Shown here piece after piece: positions 31,026 through 42,825 of a DNA stretch of 64,000 nucleotides. Made by a program: the position numbers and the translations under genes. This DNA comes from Hamiltosporidium tvaerminnensis (Eukaryota > Microsporidia > Dubosqiidae): assembly GCA_022605425.2 (NCBI GenBank), contig JAKIMF020000001.1, positions 1,552,501 through 1,616,500 of the forward strand, in the 5' to 3' direction. Position 1 is the first letter of the stretch, and each line of letters starts with the position of its first letter. The notes below the pieces were generated by a model. The model had not been told where the DNA came from. It made no database searches and saw only the letters and a program-made list of their open reading frames with translations.

Positions 31026-32186
31026 TTTTACTCATCATTAAATTATAATATCAGTCTCTAGTTTTATATCCAAAATTTGGAATCATTTAATAACATTTTG
31101 TTATCTTTTCTATCCAGATATATACTTTAAACAAATGAGTTAAAATCTAAGTTAGTCTACTAAACTTAAATCAGTTTGTTGGTGATGAATCTAGCAATAT
31201 CAAAAAGATTGCAGGAATAAGCGGATACGCTTGTTCTCAAAATATAATGTTTCGGAAAACAACTAAAATATTTGGCAATTCCAAGTCTCTTTTAAGGCAG
31301 AAGATTTTTAATTTATATAAAAAAATCTTTTTTACATTGCATTTTTCTTGCAAATATATTTGATTATCTCATTTTCTTGTGTTTTTATGGTCTGATTTGT
31401 GTGTTCTATACGGCATAGTAATAAATATCTTTATGTCAATTTCAATTATAGTCAGTAATGGTTTCAATTAGTGTTATGGGTATAATTATATAAATATGCG
31501 CTTCTTTTATGTAATTTAAGCTTTTGATGCTATATAGAATATATTCCTGTTCAAAATAAAAAAAAAAATTGATATTTCAAACAGTATTTTATGATATAGT
31601 ACACTGTTTATTTTCCGGTTTTTCTAAGATTAAATAGTTTAAGCCGAATGAGTCTTGATCAACTTTCAATTGATTCAAGCAATTTAAACTTGATGTAATT
31701 ACCTATGTTTGCTTCTAATAATCAATCCTTTAAAGTTTAATCTATTTGTTAGACTTTAAAAATAACCTGGTCTTCTTAGATATTATATCATGAAAATATA
31801 ATTAGTATCATCAGCATAGATTTCCTTATAATGATAGTTTTAATTACATTTTATCAAAAAATAGACTTTATAAAATAAAGATTAGTATTTTATGTTTTTT
31901 TCCGGACGGAAATTTTTATAGTTTTAAAGTTGAAAGAAATAGTGGAAATTTTTAAGTGAGAAATTCGAAGTTGGTTTTTGATCAATCATTTGCACTTCAA
32001 TTTCATTTAGTATTATTGAAGAGATTTCTACGTATTTGTAAATAAAATTTTGCTTCGGTTTTTTTTTCATATTCCCTTGTTTAATGTTTTTATAGAGAAC
32101 TAAAACTAAACTCAATGGATAAAACATGATCAAGCGAAAAAATCTTATAGCGTAAAAAAATTTGTGTTAAAATTTCGGCATTTTTA
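31026..32186. other. Gene-poor AT-rich region
   Basis: No gene supported. A 69-codon minus frame at 31.9-32.1 kb is low-complexity and has no recognisable domain. Confidence 0.55.
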
Positions 32187-32575
32187 GAGCAGATTATTAC
32201 AAATAGAATAGTAATTAATTATCATATTATATATCAGTATATCGTATTTATAACTCATTAGAGTAGATTATTACAAATAGAATAGTAATTAATTATCATA
32301 TTATATATCAGTATATCGTATTTATAACTTATTAGAGCAGATTATTACAAATAGAATAGTAATTAATTATCATATTATATATCAGTATATCGTATTTATA
32401 ACTCATTAGAGTAGATTATTACAAATAGAATAGTAATTAATTATCATATTATATATCAGTATATCGTATTTATAACTTATTAGAGCAGATTATTACAAAT
32501 AGAATAGTAATTAATTATCATATTATATATCAGTATATCGTATTTATAACTCATTAGAGTAGATTACTGCAATAA
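32187..32575. repeat. 74-bp satellite with alternating unit types
   Basis: Five full 74-bp units start at 32187, 32261, 32335, 32409 and 32483, with a partial sixth at 32557. Units are nearly identical except for two sites that alternate strictly: 'gagcag...aactcatta' in units 1, 3 and 5 and 'gagtag...aacttatta' in units 2 and 4. The true period is therefore a 148-bp dimer, a higher-order repeat. Confidence 0.93.
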
Positions 32576-33167
32576 ATATGAATTTTTTTAACACAAAAAC
32601 TCTTTTCATTCTATCGATAGATCATGCCATCAAATATAAAGATAAGATTAACAGTTTGTTCTACAATAAAAAGCCGTATGGTTTGTGCATATTTATTCGC
32701 TTATTTTTTAATAAAAATTTCTGTGTATTTTATCGCATTTTAAAACAATAATTTCATTGCTCTAATTTATAGACATCGTAAAAAACTTGAATCTTCATCA
32801 AATATATTGATATGATGTTATAACATTTGTCTTCAAAATTTCTAATTTTTTTTATAAAACAAACTTATGTTTATTATTGTTTCAATACGACTATCTCAAT
32901 TTGAATTTTAAAATTATTGAGTGGGATTTTAAAACACTTTTTCCAAAATATACTTACTTCATATAGTATTCAATATTACAGGCATATAAATTTAATTTAG
33001 ATTCGAATATTTGTCAGCTATTAATTAAATTATTTTCAAAAAAAAATTATTAATGATAAAATGTTTTTAATATGAAAAATAGATTTAATATACCGGATAA
33101 AACCAATAATTTTCTAAAGCATAAAAGATTATTTTAGCTTCAAGTCACTTAGAGAATGTAATTGTTT
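32576..33167. other. Intergenic, downstream of the LRR-like gene
   Basis: About 590 bases of AT-rich sequence; nothing recognised. Confidence 0.5.
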
Positions 33168-35474
33168 TTAATTATTCTTGATAACCAAAGAAAACTTATC
33201 GTTTTCAAATTCTTCATGAAATCTGTACTTAAAATCCATTTGCGAAGATGTATTTAATGCATCTAAATGTAGAATTAAATTCTTATAATTCATGAAGAAT
33301 ATTTCTTTTAGAATCTTATATGTTTCATGATACGGTTCAAAAATACTAAGACTTAATCTTTTCAAACTTTTTAATTTTCTTATGAAATATAAATCTAAAA
33401 TACGCAATGACAGTTTTTTCAAATATAAATTTTCAATTATGTAATTTTCTTGTGTGTTAAAAAGTTCATAAAAATTCAGTTCTTTGATTTTACAAGAAAT
33501 AAATGTTAAGGTATGCATACTTTTGAATTTACAAAGACTTAATTTATCATTTTTATCAATTGAAATTCTATCTAATGTTAATATTCTTACTAAGTTAAAT
33601 GTACTAGGCTCAAATATTTTTGAAAGAGTACCACCCGGAAAATCTTCACCGAGTGTAAATTCATCAATTGGATAACTCGAAGAAAAATCTGGAATCGTTT
33701 GAGTTAAAATATATGAAACATTATATTTTATTCTTTTCAAAAACTTAAAACTGCAAATTTTGTTATATTCCTGATTAAAGATGGAAAATTTTCTATGCGA
33801 AGATATATTTAAACTTTCTAGATTAATCATTGCACATAAAAACCCAAAGAAACATTTTTCTTTGCTTACAGTAGAATTAATGATCTTAAAATTAATAATG
33901 TTTTCGTTTTCCTTAAACATCAAACTATTTTTTTCAAAAATAATATTTGAATTTAAGATATTCAAGTTTTCCAATTTTGGAAATATCAAAACATCCGTTA
34001 ATAATTTATCATTCAATTCCATATAAGACAAGCTAATATCTAAAATACTATCATAGATTTCAGAATCAGTAAGCTTAAACCCGGTTATAAAAAAATTTTT
34101 AAATCGCAATTCGATAGAAAGAATTTCCCTCGAATCTCTAGTGAGAAATATTACATCAATATAATGATTTTTAATTTCACCAAATAAGTAGATAAAAAAA
34201 GGATATTTAGAAAAATATAAATTAAAAAGATTTGTAGTATTCATGAAATTCTGTTGAAACGTTAACGGTTTCATGTTTAACTTTTCACTGGTTCTTCTAT
34301 CAGTAAAATTTGATACATTATATGGATTAAAAATTTCTTTAATGATTTTCTTTTCTAGGTATTTATAGTGAGGTAACATATCTGATAGATTCTGAGATTG
34401 TAAAAATAATGAATGATAGATTATATATCTTTTTACTGATTTTAATTCAGAGATTAAATATTCTTCCATCATATTGAATTTACATTCAATAAAGCCAATT
34501 GATTTGCAAGTGTGTATAGAATTAGATGTTTTTAAAGCTTTTAAAAAAAATTCTATTTCTGAACATTTATAAAATATAATTTCATTCAATTTAGCAAAAA
34601 ATATTGAGATTGTATTTTTAGATACAAAATATTTTCCAGATACTTTTGAAATAAAAAGGTCTTGAAATGCTAATCTACTAAGCAATACTTCCAATAAAAC
34701 TCTTAATTTTGAACAGCAAACACACATTCTATTGATTTCCAAAATAATTATTACATCAAGATATAAAAAATTTTCATTTATACTGAGTATTTTTTTATGA
34801 TAATCATCCAAAGAGTAAATTACCTTAGAATTCTTACCAATTTGAATCAGGCATATATTTTTACAAATAAAAAGTTTAAATAATTGTAAAATAACAATTC
34901 TAGATAAATCTACACATAGAATCATATCTTTTACATTTTCATTACTATTATATATGAAATCATCATTTAAACTGTATAATACTGATGTTAATATAAAACG
35001 TATAAAGTCATCGAAAAACTCATTTTTTATGAATTTAAAAATATCAAATATCTGCAGAACCTCTAAAAGTTTTTTGTAGCTGAAATTATCAATTAAACAA
35101 GGAAATTCACACAAAATCTTATAAAAATATATGAATTCTTGGTAGCTTAAAACACTACTTTGAATATAAATTTTGTACGGTGAATTTTCTTTAGATTCTA
35201 ACGGATCTTTAAATTTCAATAGAATTTCAGCTCTGTTCCATATAAACATTTCAGAATATTGTTTACAAGTGCAAAAACCAGGAAACTTATATTTTTCGTT
35301 TATAAACTCAGAATAAACAACAGATTCATTTGAATTGAAATCAGTCGCGGGTAAAATATAATCATGGTTTTCATAAAAATATAGAATAATAGTGTTATTA
35401 GTCTTAATTCCACTTAACATAAACAAATATAAACATATTTTTGCAGAAAAAAGTTTCATTCTAAAAAATATCAT
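33168..35474 (-). CDS. Putative secreted leucine-rich-repeat protein
   Basis: Encodes 768 aa. There are two possible starts (Met1 and Met6). Residues 6-25, 'MKLFSAKICLYLFMLSGIKT', look like a cleavable signal peptide, and the mature protein would begin at Asn26. The N-terminal ~330 residues match nothing I know and contain scattered Cys. From ~490 to 760 there are irregular leucine-rich repeats, for example 'LENLNILNSNIIF', 'INLESLNISSH' and 'LYLKKLSLRILDL'. There is no transmembrane segment after the signal and no KDEL. Secreted LRR proteins form lineage-expanded families in several microsporidia and are suspected to reach the host, but neither target nor role can be read from the sequence. 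It is flanked by gene-poor DNA on both sides. Confidence 0.7.
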   Translation of the reverse strand: MIFFRMKLFSAKICLYLFMLSGIKTNNTIILYFYENHDYILPATDFNSNESVVYSEFINEKYKFPGFCTCKQYSEMFIWNRAEILLKFKDPLESKENSPYKIYIQSSVLSYQEFIYFYKILCEFPCLIDNFSYKKLLEVLQIFDIFKFIKNEFFDDFIRFILTSVLYSLNDDFIYNSNENVKDMILCVDLSRIVILQLFKLFICKNICLIQIGKNSKVIYSLDDYHKKILSINENFLYLDVIIILEINRMCVCCSKLRVLLEVLLSRLAFQDLFISKVSGKYFVSKNTISIFFAKLNEIIFYKCSEIEFFLKALKTSNSIHTCKSIGFIECKFNMMEEYLISELKSVKRYIIYHSLFLQSQNLSDMLPHYKYLEKKIIKEIFNPYNVSNFTDRRTSEKLNMKPLTFQQNFMNTTNLFNLYFSKYPFFIYLFGEIKNHYIDVIFLTRDSREILSIELRFKNFFITGFKLTDSEIYDSILDISLSYMELNDKLLTDVLIFPKLENLNILNSNIIFEKNSLMFKENENIINFKIINSTVSKEKCFFGFLCAMINLESLNISSHRKFSIFNQEYNKICSFKFLKRIKYNVSYILTQTIPDFSSSYPIDEFTLGEDFPGGTLSKIFEPSTFNLVRILTLDRISIDKNDKLSLCKFKSMHTLTFISCKIKELNFYELFNTQENYIIENLYLKKLSLRILDLYFIRKLKSLKRLSLSIFEPYHETYKILKEIFFMNYKNLILHLDALNTSSQMDFKYRFHEEFENDKFSLVIKNN

Positions 35475-35682
35475 TCTAGTAGCATCAATTTTTTAAAATA
35501 TATAAAAAAAAATTTACTGATAAGGAAATCAAATTACTGATAGTGAAGCCAATATACACTTTATTAAAGGATCAAAAAAAATTAGAGAAAGATTTGAATT
35601 ATTATAAACATTAAACAACTCTTTGATCATTATATGACATAATAAATTACTTATTGATGTTTTGTCTTTATAAAGATAGAAG
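35475..35682. other. Short spacer upstream of the LRR-like gene
   Basis: AT-rich; no start-proximal CCC motif is seen. Confidence 0.4.
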
Positions 35683-35765
35683 AAAATATATAAAAATAGC
35701 AAAAAATATCTTAACCCGAATTTTATTAAATAAATAGATGTTTTTCTTTATTATTTCAAGTTAAA
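35683..35765 (+). mobile_element. LINE 3'-tail fragment (copy 4)
   Basis: Near-perfect match to the LINE tail at 54.42-54.49 kb: 'gaagaaaatatataaaaat', then 'aaaatatcttaacccgaatt' and 'ttattaaataaa'. It is only ~80 bp, as expected for an extreme 5'-truncated insertion or a dispersed tail. It also resembles, inverted, the distal half of the POL2 3' array unit. Confidence 0.7.
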
Positions 35766-37432
35766 ATGCAAGGGAATTATCAGAATATAATTTATATCTT
35801 AAAAAACAAAATATTAAATATAAATTTGCTTGTATTTACAACACATCGATGAGATTTTATAGGAAAATATAAATAAATTTTTTTATAAAACATAAAAATA
35901 TTAAAATTGGATTTAATAATAATAAATAAATGCTTTTTAATCAAAAAAAAAATTTTTTTAAGAAAAATTAATAATTGTAAAAAAATCTCTAAAAACGATA
36001 TTCAAATAGAAATATTATTAATACTATTACATATCGAATAAAATTTGTTTTAGTTGAATTAAATACTGTGCATTAATAAAATAAAAGTACGTTTTTACAT
36101 TTCTACTTTCTTATTCAGCAATACTTGTCTTTAATTTTTGTATTTATAAAAAAGATAAATAAAAATCATTTTCTCATCATAAAATTTTTGAAAGTATATT
36201 CCGTTGTAATAAAGTAATATGACACTAATGAAACACTGATAAAGCATTTTAGAACATCTGATCATTACCTTTTGACCGTAATCATATTAAAATTCTTATT
36301 TCTGGTTAAAAATAATATTTTGATTGTGTTTTAAAGTATCATTTTACTCTCAATCTTTAATATTTACTCAGATATTTTTAAATTTATTTGTTAGATTGTA
36401 AAAAATATAATCTATGTTTATTCTATACAGAAATAATAATTCATTATTCCAACTAAATTAGACCAAACTGATTTAAAGTATTTTTTACTTTCTAAATTTT
36501 TCTGTTAACACTAATCAACTAGCCTTAAGAAGTAATTAATAGGTAAATAACATTGGATCCTTGATTTACATTATTAAAATAATAATATCCGGTTTTTCCT
36601 ACCAATCCTGATATTAAATTTTTATTTTGCTGCTCTTTTATCTTCAAAATACTTAAAATTTATAATCTACAGAAAAAAAAAATTTCTATTTTTTTCTAAA
36701 CTCTAAAATAATATTTATTTAAAAGAATGAATATAGAAAATATTAAATTCTATTTTAATCATATTATACACTGTTCGGAAAGGTTTAATCAAATCTTTAA
36801 AATCAAACTTTTTTTTCTTCAACGTACAAATTTATATTTTTAAAAAATATTTTTGCCTTGAATATAGTAAAAATAACATCGTTATTTTCAGTTTTTAAAC
36901 TGATATATATTAGAAAATGTATTATAGATTATTTAGTAAACCAAAAGCACATTGATTTCCTCAGTAAATTTTTTTAAATTTAACATTTTTTTTTGAATAT
37001 TTTTATTTTACCTAAAATTACTGAGAATTATATGCTATTTTTATTTAAAATTCATAAATATTTTAGAAAAATAAATTTCATTTTTACTGAAAAAAAAGTT
37101 TATTTCTAAGAATAATTTCATTTTTACTGAAAACAAAGTTTATCTTTGGAAATAAATTTCATTTTTACTGAAAACAAAAATTATGTTTAAGAATAAAACT
37201 AGGTATTTTACGATAAGATAACCTAGTATATCCTAGATTATGTAATTTAATTATATTTCTAACTATAAGTTAGACTCGAAAATAAACTTTTGTTTCCATG
37301 TTTATAATATAAAAAATTAATAAATAAATTAATTAAAAATCTAAGAAATATCAATCATTAATAAATAAATAAAATCTTAAAAATACAACTAAAAACTTAA
37401 AAAATACTCATAAAATTATTTTAAATAAGAAA
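35766..37432. other. Gene-poor AT-rich region downstream of KAP95
   Basis: Apart from a short 40-bp array at 37.07-37.20 kb, no gene or element is recognised. Confidence 0.55.
37065..37195. repeat. ~40-bp tandem repeat, three copies
   Basis: 'atttcatttttactgaaaa' recurs at 37075, 37115 and 37156, each followed by a variable 'aagtttat' segment. The copies are imperfect. Confidence 0.8.
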
Positions 37433-39946
37433 TTATTGTCTTGAATTACTAAAAATTTCATAAACCTTTTCACACACTTTTTTAAGACATTTATTATCTG
37501 TTACAGCAGATTTACTAATAAAATCGATAACCCAATTCTCTGATAATTCATTTTTCAATCCATACATTCTAACAAGATCTCCAAGTATTTGAACACATTC
37601 TTTTGTACAAACCCTATTCACATCTTCATTTATAACTTTTTTAGTTAAAAAAATTATATTATCTAAATTACTTCTAAGTTTAGGGGTGTCACCTAAACTT
37701 ATTAAGATGCAAGTGCATAGTTGTATTACACTCAATCTTAATGAATCTACATAAGATTCGCCTATTTTTCGATCTAAAGGCAATATTTGTTCTAAGATTG
37801 ACATTGTTACATCCAAATACATTTCAAAGCTTTTACTCATGGCAAGTGCTACATCACCAAAAACAGAAAGAATCAGAGGTTTCACTGCTGAAGAAACTTT
37901 AGAAGAAGCCAAAGAATTTAAAAGCAGCGGAACAATTTTGTTAGAAATTACTAAAAATCCTTGATTAGTTATATTAGCAATATCACCAGAATAAATAACT
38001 ACTGGTTTTAAAATTATATCTTCCTCGCTAGTCAAATCTCTACAAAGAAATGGCAAAATCTTAGGAATATTTGAAGTATAAAATGAAACCACCGTCGAAA
38101 TTTGAGAAAGACACATATAAACATCTCCATAACAACAGGTAGGCTTCTCGATAGACAATATTTCTATAAAAACACTTAAAATTCGATTATTAAATTCTCC
38201 CAAACTCTTTTCTCCTCTGACAATTATAATTTGCTGTATTAAAACAATATAATTGGAAATAAAATCTTCAAGAAAATAAAATTCGTCTTCGGTCACATTT
38301 TTAGATCTTTCAATAAATTTTTCAACTCTGTTCAAAAGATAATCCAAAAATTTGTCTAAAATTCCATAACTGGATGCAGCACACGCATTTATTAATTCTG
38401 CGAGGGCTGTAAATAAGGCAGTTGTTAAGGTATAATTTTTTGTGTTTACGCTTTCAGCTGCAAATGCGAGAGATCCTAAAAGTTTATCGTAGAAAAATGT
38501 TAGAACATTTTCAAAATCCCATTCTTTATCTCTTCTTTCAGAAACATAAATTGAAAAATAATTAATTACCCACGCTGCATTGATATTTGCCTTTGATTGT
38601 TGCAACAAAATATTTGAAATACTATCGACAAGATTTTGTAGCCCAGCACCTGGATCAATACAATCAAAATTTTTTTCACAAATTCTTGCTAAACACCACA
38701 AAGAAACATCAGTAAGCTCCTCTATAGGTAAATACGTTATGACTGTATCTGAAACTTCACTAAGAAATTGTTTTGAAGTATCCCCCTTTGGTGAAATCAA
38801 AGATCCGAGTGCAACAATTCCGACTTCTTTTTCTTCAATTTCTTCAGAACTTAAATATCTCAAAACACAGTTTTGTATGTCATCGACAGTTAAAAGATCG
38901 AACGAAATTGTGGCAGAAATCAGTTGTAAACAAGAAGCTGCCGATTTATGAACTGACCACATCGATCCATCCAAGTTTACTTTTTTTAACATTTCAATAC
39001 AACTTGGAACAATTTGTACAGAATATTTATCCAAAAACTTTTCTTTTTTATTTTCTTCAATTTCTGCAAGAGAACTCCAAAAATCTAAAATTTGATATAA
39101 AATTTCATCGTCTTTTGAAGATAAAAAATTATTTAAAAACAAAATAATTTCAGGAATTTTAAATTTGATATTTTCGTAGTATAAATTTACTAATTTAACC
39201 ATACAAGCCAATGCACACGCAGTCACTTTAATATTATTGTCATGACACTGTGCAGCTATTTTTAATAAAAGAGTATTAATATGATTTTCAGATTTAATTA
39301 TTTCAGATATTCCTTCTAAAGAATATCCCAATGCTTTTAAAGAATTAGTTCTGATTTCAAAAATTTCGTTTGTTTCCAATTTAAAAATTGAAATCTTTAA
39401 AATGCTATGAGCATACGGTTTAAAAGAAAATTCAGAACATTCGGAAAGAAATAAACACAGTGTTCCTATACATTCCAACAAACCCAAGGTACAATTAGTA
39501 TTTGAAGAATTTATAAGCATTTTATATATTTCTTCAAAAAATATTGAATTTGGTGTTTTAGGAACTTCTATCCTAGCAATACCAGCAATTATTTTTCCAC
39601 TACAAACACTCACTGATATTTTAGAAGAATTTAATGATTTAATAAGCTGAGTCTTCAAATTTATTTTTTCGTTTTCTGATAAAGAAAAATACCTACTTTC
39701 TATCTTCTGTTGTAATAAAGGGTCAGCAGAATGAATACTATTCCTTAAAATAATACCAGCTGTGGTTCTTAAACCTATCTTATCATCACCTAAATATTCA
39801 TCAGAAAATATTTGTAGTAATACTTCTAAATATAAGTAAAAATCGGATTCTTGAAATTCTAAAATCTTTCTTTCACTAATTGCTCTTACTTCTGTATTTA
39901 GCGAAAGAACACCCCGTATTAGATTTTCCATTTCGTTTCTGTTCAT
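37433..39946 (-). CDS. KAP95: Importin subunit beta-1 (karyopherin beta)
   Basis: Encodes 837 aa (yeast Kap95 is 861) from an ATG with CCC five bases upstream. The N-terminal importin-beta domain is visible: 'VRAISERKILEFQES' (residues ~19-33), 'GLRTTAGIILRNSIHSADP' and the Kap95-specific 'GKIIAGIARIEVPK' (~117-130). The rest is a chain of HEAT-like helical repeats. Importin beta binds importin alpha through its IBB domain and carries NLS cargo through nuclear pores under RanGTP control. Near full length and no frame breaks indicate a functional gene. Other karyopherins are possible, but the 'iaaIAxiElP' block and the length favour Kap95. Confidence 0.88.
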   Translation of the reverse strand: MNRNEMENLIRGVLSLNTEVRAISERKILEFQESDFYLYLEVLLQIFSDEYLGDDKIGLRTTAGIILRNSIHSADPLLQQKIESRYFSLSENEKINLKTQLIKSLNSSKISVSVCSGKIIAGIARIEVPKTPNSIFFEEIYKMLINSSNTNCTLGLLECIGTLCLFLSECSEFSFKPYAHSILKISIFKLETNEIFEIRTNSLKALGYSLEGISEIIKSENHINTLLLKIAAQCHDNNIKVTACALACMVKLVNLYYENIKFKIPEIILFLNNFLSSKDDEILYQILDFWSSLAEIEENKKEKFLDKYSVQIVPSCIEMLKKVNLDGSMWSVHKSAASCLQLISATISFDLLTVDDIQNCVLRYLSSEEIEEKEVGIVALGSLISPKGDTSKQFLSEVSDTVITYLPIEELTDVSLWCLARICEKNFDCIDPGAGLQNLVDSISNILLQQSKANINAAWVINYFSIYVSERRDKEWDFENVLTFFYDKLLGSLAFAAESVNTKNYTLTTALFTALAELINACAASSYGILDKFLDYLLNRVEKFIERSKNVTEDEFYFLEDFISNYIVLIQQIIIVRGEKSLGEFNNRILSVFIEILSIEKPTCCYGDVYMCLSQISTVVSFYTSNIPKILPFLCRDLTSEEDIILKPVVIYSGDIANITNQGFLVISNKIVPLLLNSLASSKVSSAVKPLILSVFGDVALAMSKSFEMYLDVTMSILEQILPLDRKIGESYVDSLRLSVIQLCTCILISLGDTPKLRSNLDNIIFLTKKVINEDVNRVCTKECVQILGDLVRMYGLKNELSENWVIDFISKSAVTDNKCLKKVCEKVYEIFSNSRQ

Positions 39947-39950
39947 GCAA

Positions 39951-39953
39951 GGG
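39951..39953 (-). promoter_or_regulatory. CCC start-proximal motif of KAP95
   Basis: CCC on the coding strand, four bases from the ATG, surrounded by A/T-rich sequence. It supports the chosen start. Confidence 0.5.
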
Positions 39954-40324
39954 TACTTTTTTATTCTATTTATTCATTTTAATTCAAAAAAAACGGAAAT
40001 TAAATTCTCAAAATAAATATTTTTTTTTGAATCTATGAAAGGATTTACTGGTTCAACCATTTTTATTAAAGAATAAATTTTGAAGTTGTTTAAAAAAAGA
40101 AAAAAATGTGAAATAATTAAAAACTAGAATATCATATGAATAAGAGAAATTAAGAAAAATTTAAATGTAAAACTTTGAAATTAGAAAGGAGTGCAAATGT
40201 TATTTGATCTCACAGGATAAATAGATTAATAATAATATTAATTAAATAAGTGATGAAACTGAATTAGGAATCATGAATAACGATAAAAATGGAAGTAAAA
40301 TATAAAGTGCGTATTTCATTAAAT
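39954..40324. other. Intergenic upstream of KAP95
   Basis: AT-rich spacer of ~370 bases ending at a RepA copy; nothing else recognised. Confidence 0.5.
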
Positions 40325-41065
40325 TTTCTATATTTTGATTGATGTAGGCAGGATAACCACATAAAAACTGTGTACTTGGCAATGAATATTTGAAGTATGA
40401 AGTATGATTGTTTGGATTTTTAGTGGGTATAAAACCACACCTCATCTTCGGTTTTTTTTTTGGGTAAAGTTATGAGGAAGAGAAAGTCTATGCAATGGCA
40501 TGTCATTTTATATAAATTTATTTGTGGTTTTTCATGTAACGATTGTAGACTGCGGTTGTTCCTGTAGGTAATTGCCATGCAGAAGCATGGAAACCTAGCC
40601 TTTAGAACTCGGTTCAGAAGACTTAGCGTCTGGGAGACATAGAAAACAAAACTATTAAAGCCGGGAAAGCTAAGTAACAGGTTATACTTGTTGGTATGAC
40701 ATTGCAATGTCTAAATGGATCCCATGTAAGTCCCTGAAATATATCTTAGATAGAAGTTTATTTGGTTCTGTAAGTGTAGAGTATGTGAATGCTGCATAGT
40801 CTTGGGTGAGGCCAGGTTAAGGTTGACCTACGATCACACTCCATGCAACGGACATCAACAAATACAGGGCAACTGCTCGCTTATTAATTAGGTTCTATAC
40901 ACCTGTTAGATGAAAGGCTTTTGAATGTAGGTATCGCAGGGGTTACTGATGGAGTGTTAGGGGAGCAGTTAATTATGTTAAACCTAGAACTGCGTTAATA
41001 TCATAAAAACAAATATAACACTTGCCACTATTTTAAGAAGATATGATGTTTTTAAATAAAAGTAA
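40325..41065 (+). repeat. RepA interspersed repeat, near full length
   Basis: About 740 bp, closely matching the 48.7-kb copy. The order is 'tgtaggcaggataacc' at the left end, 'cttggcaatgaat', 'ttgtttggatttttagtggg', 'aagcatggaaacctagcc', 'acttagcgtctgggaga', 'aggttatacttgttggtatg', 'cgatcacactccatgca', 'gtaggtatcgcaggggtta' and 'aacctagaactgcgtta' to the right end 'atatgatgtttttaaataaa'. The left end starts TG, but no clear CA end, terminal inverted repeat or target duplication is seen, so class (solo LTR, SINE or other) is open. Minus-strand frames inside are not credited as genes. Confidence 0.88.
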
Positions 41066-42784
41066 ATAATTTAATTTTGGTTTTTATCTTTTATACAGTT
41101 TACAATTTTTTTTATAGATTTACATCCGAAAATTCTTTACAAAATAAGATTTTATTTTGTATTGAAAACTTATATTTATGAATATTTAAGTATTATAAAT
41201 TATCTACTACATTTGGAAGAAAATTTTGAGATTTTTTAAAAGATTATTAATTTCATTAAGACTTTAGCGAATAGATGTAAAGAATATATAGTAACATGTT
41301 CATACCAGATATATTAAAATTTATTTGTTTTCGGCTATATTACTTCCAAATAGATATAAGCATTAAGGAAACAAGTCGGGTGTGGCTTTATTCGATAAAG
41401 GAATGAAAAAAAGATTTTTCTTATTCAAATAATCACATATCAAATTCGAAACAAAAAATTTGTTTTATTTATTTATATAAGATTTAAATGAATTTAACCT
41501 ACAAAATGAAAGTTAAATTGCGGGATTTCTTTTAATTGTTGAAAAAGAGGAAGTTATAAATTACTAAGCATTATATTTAGTTAATATAATAAAAAACAAT
41601 ACCTTTGAAAATTTTTTGCTTCAACAATAGTTGTTCTGACACAATAATTTTTTTTTATTTGTAATATTCAAATAAAAATACTATTTACTAATATATATTC
41701 ACTTGGTATTCACTGGAATCTATATTTTTGTTCAAAAAATTGTGCTCTATTCAAGTGTGACTTCCTTTAGACTTTAAATAAGCGTTCAACGATATGAACA
41801 AAGATAAAAAAACATAACCAATCTCTTGTATTTACTTCATATCCTTATTAAAAGAAGCAGATAGTTTAAAGAAAATAAATATCGAATTATTTAAATTACA
41901 ATCATTAAAAAGGCAAGAATAAAGCATAAATTAAATTTAATGAAAAACCTTTATAGACGGCAAGGAATTGTACGACGAAGAAGTAGAAAAATAAGAAAAT
42001 TATTTAGTAAATTAAATAAAAAAATTTGCTATTTTCCTAATCAAAACTTAAAGAAAGGCCAATAATTTAATGTTTTGATATGAGTTGTTTACAGAAAAGA
42101 TTCTTTAAAAGGATATTTTAATATATTACATTGAGTTCTTATGAGTATAACTTGTAAAGTTCTTTTTTATTCTTCAGATATATAAAAATCAAGAAAATAA
42201 TAAATTCTAGCTTTGTCTCTGTCTTGTTATTTTCATACGTACACTAAAAATTTTCTTATATTCAAGCGCTTTGGTTTTTCCTTTCCAACTCTTTTGTAGT
42301 TTTATTTATTAAAATTCTTTTCATGAATAAAGTAAAATTCTTTGATGAAACTAACTTTCTGGCTTTTAACTTAGTCTCTAAATAGAAATAAAAACGTTTA
42401 AGATATTAAGAGAAGGTTAATTTGCTTTCTCAAATTTCAAATAATATTCGTTAATTTGGGATTCGCCATTTCGTTCCTAAAAATTAAATATTCATAAATA
42501 TATCTTCACTAAAAAATCAATTAAACATCGATATGTTCAATGCCAGAATTTTTTACAATTTATTTTTCTAAATTTTAGTTTTAATGATGGGCTTTGCGCG
42601 ATATCCTCTAAATTTTACAAATCATATAGATAAATTCGAAAGTAAAACCCAAATAAAAGTCTTTTATTATCAAAAATTTCGATAAAAAATAGAAAAAGAT
42701 ATTTTTTTTGAACTTTTTATTTATTCTATAAATTTTTCATCAATCCAACAATCAACCTGTCATTTTCATAGAACTTTATTTGCT
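41066..42784. other. Gene-poor AT-rich region
   Basis: 1.7 kb without a supported gene, RNA or element. Confidence 0.55.
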
Positions 42785-42825
42785 AACAGGGACAGTTTTT
42801 GCGGGGTTGTCCAGCCCCAACACTT
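42785..42825. other. GC-rich short palindromic block
   Basis: 'cggggttgtccagcccc' forms an imperfect hairpin (GGGG 42803-42806, CCCC 42815-42818) inside AT-rich DNA, preceded by 'acagggacagtttttg'. It could be a transposon terminus or the 3' hairpin of the adjacent minus-strand frame. No partner copy was found in the window. Confidence 0.3.

Noticed and set aside
31924-32133. 69-codon minus-strand frame
   Set aside because: No domain, no start motif, low-complexity sequence.
40242-40707. Two overlapping minus-strand frames
   Set aside because: They overlap RepA, and corresponding frames are broken in the 48.7-kb copy.
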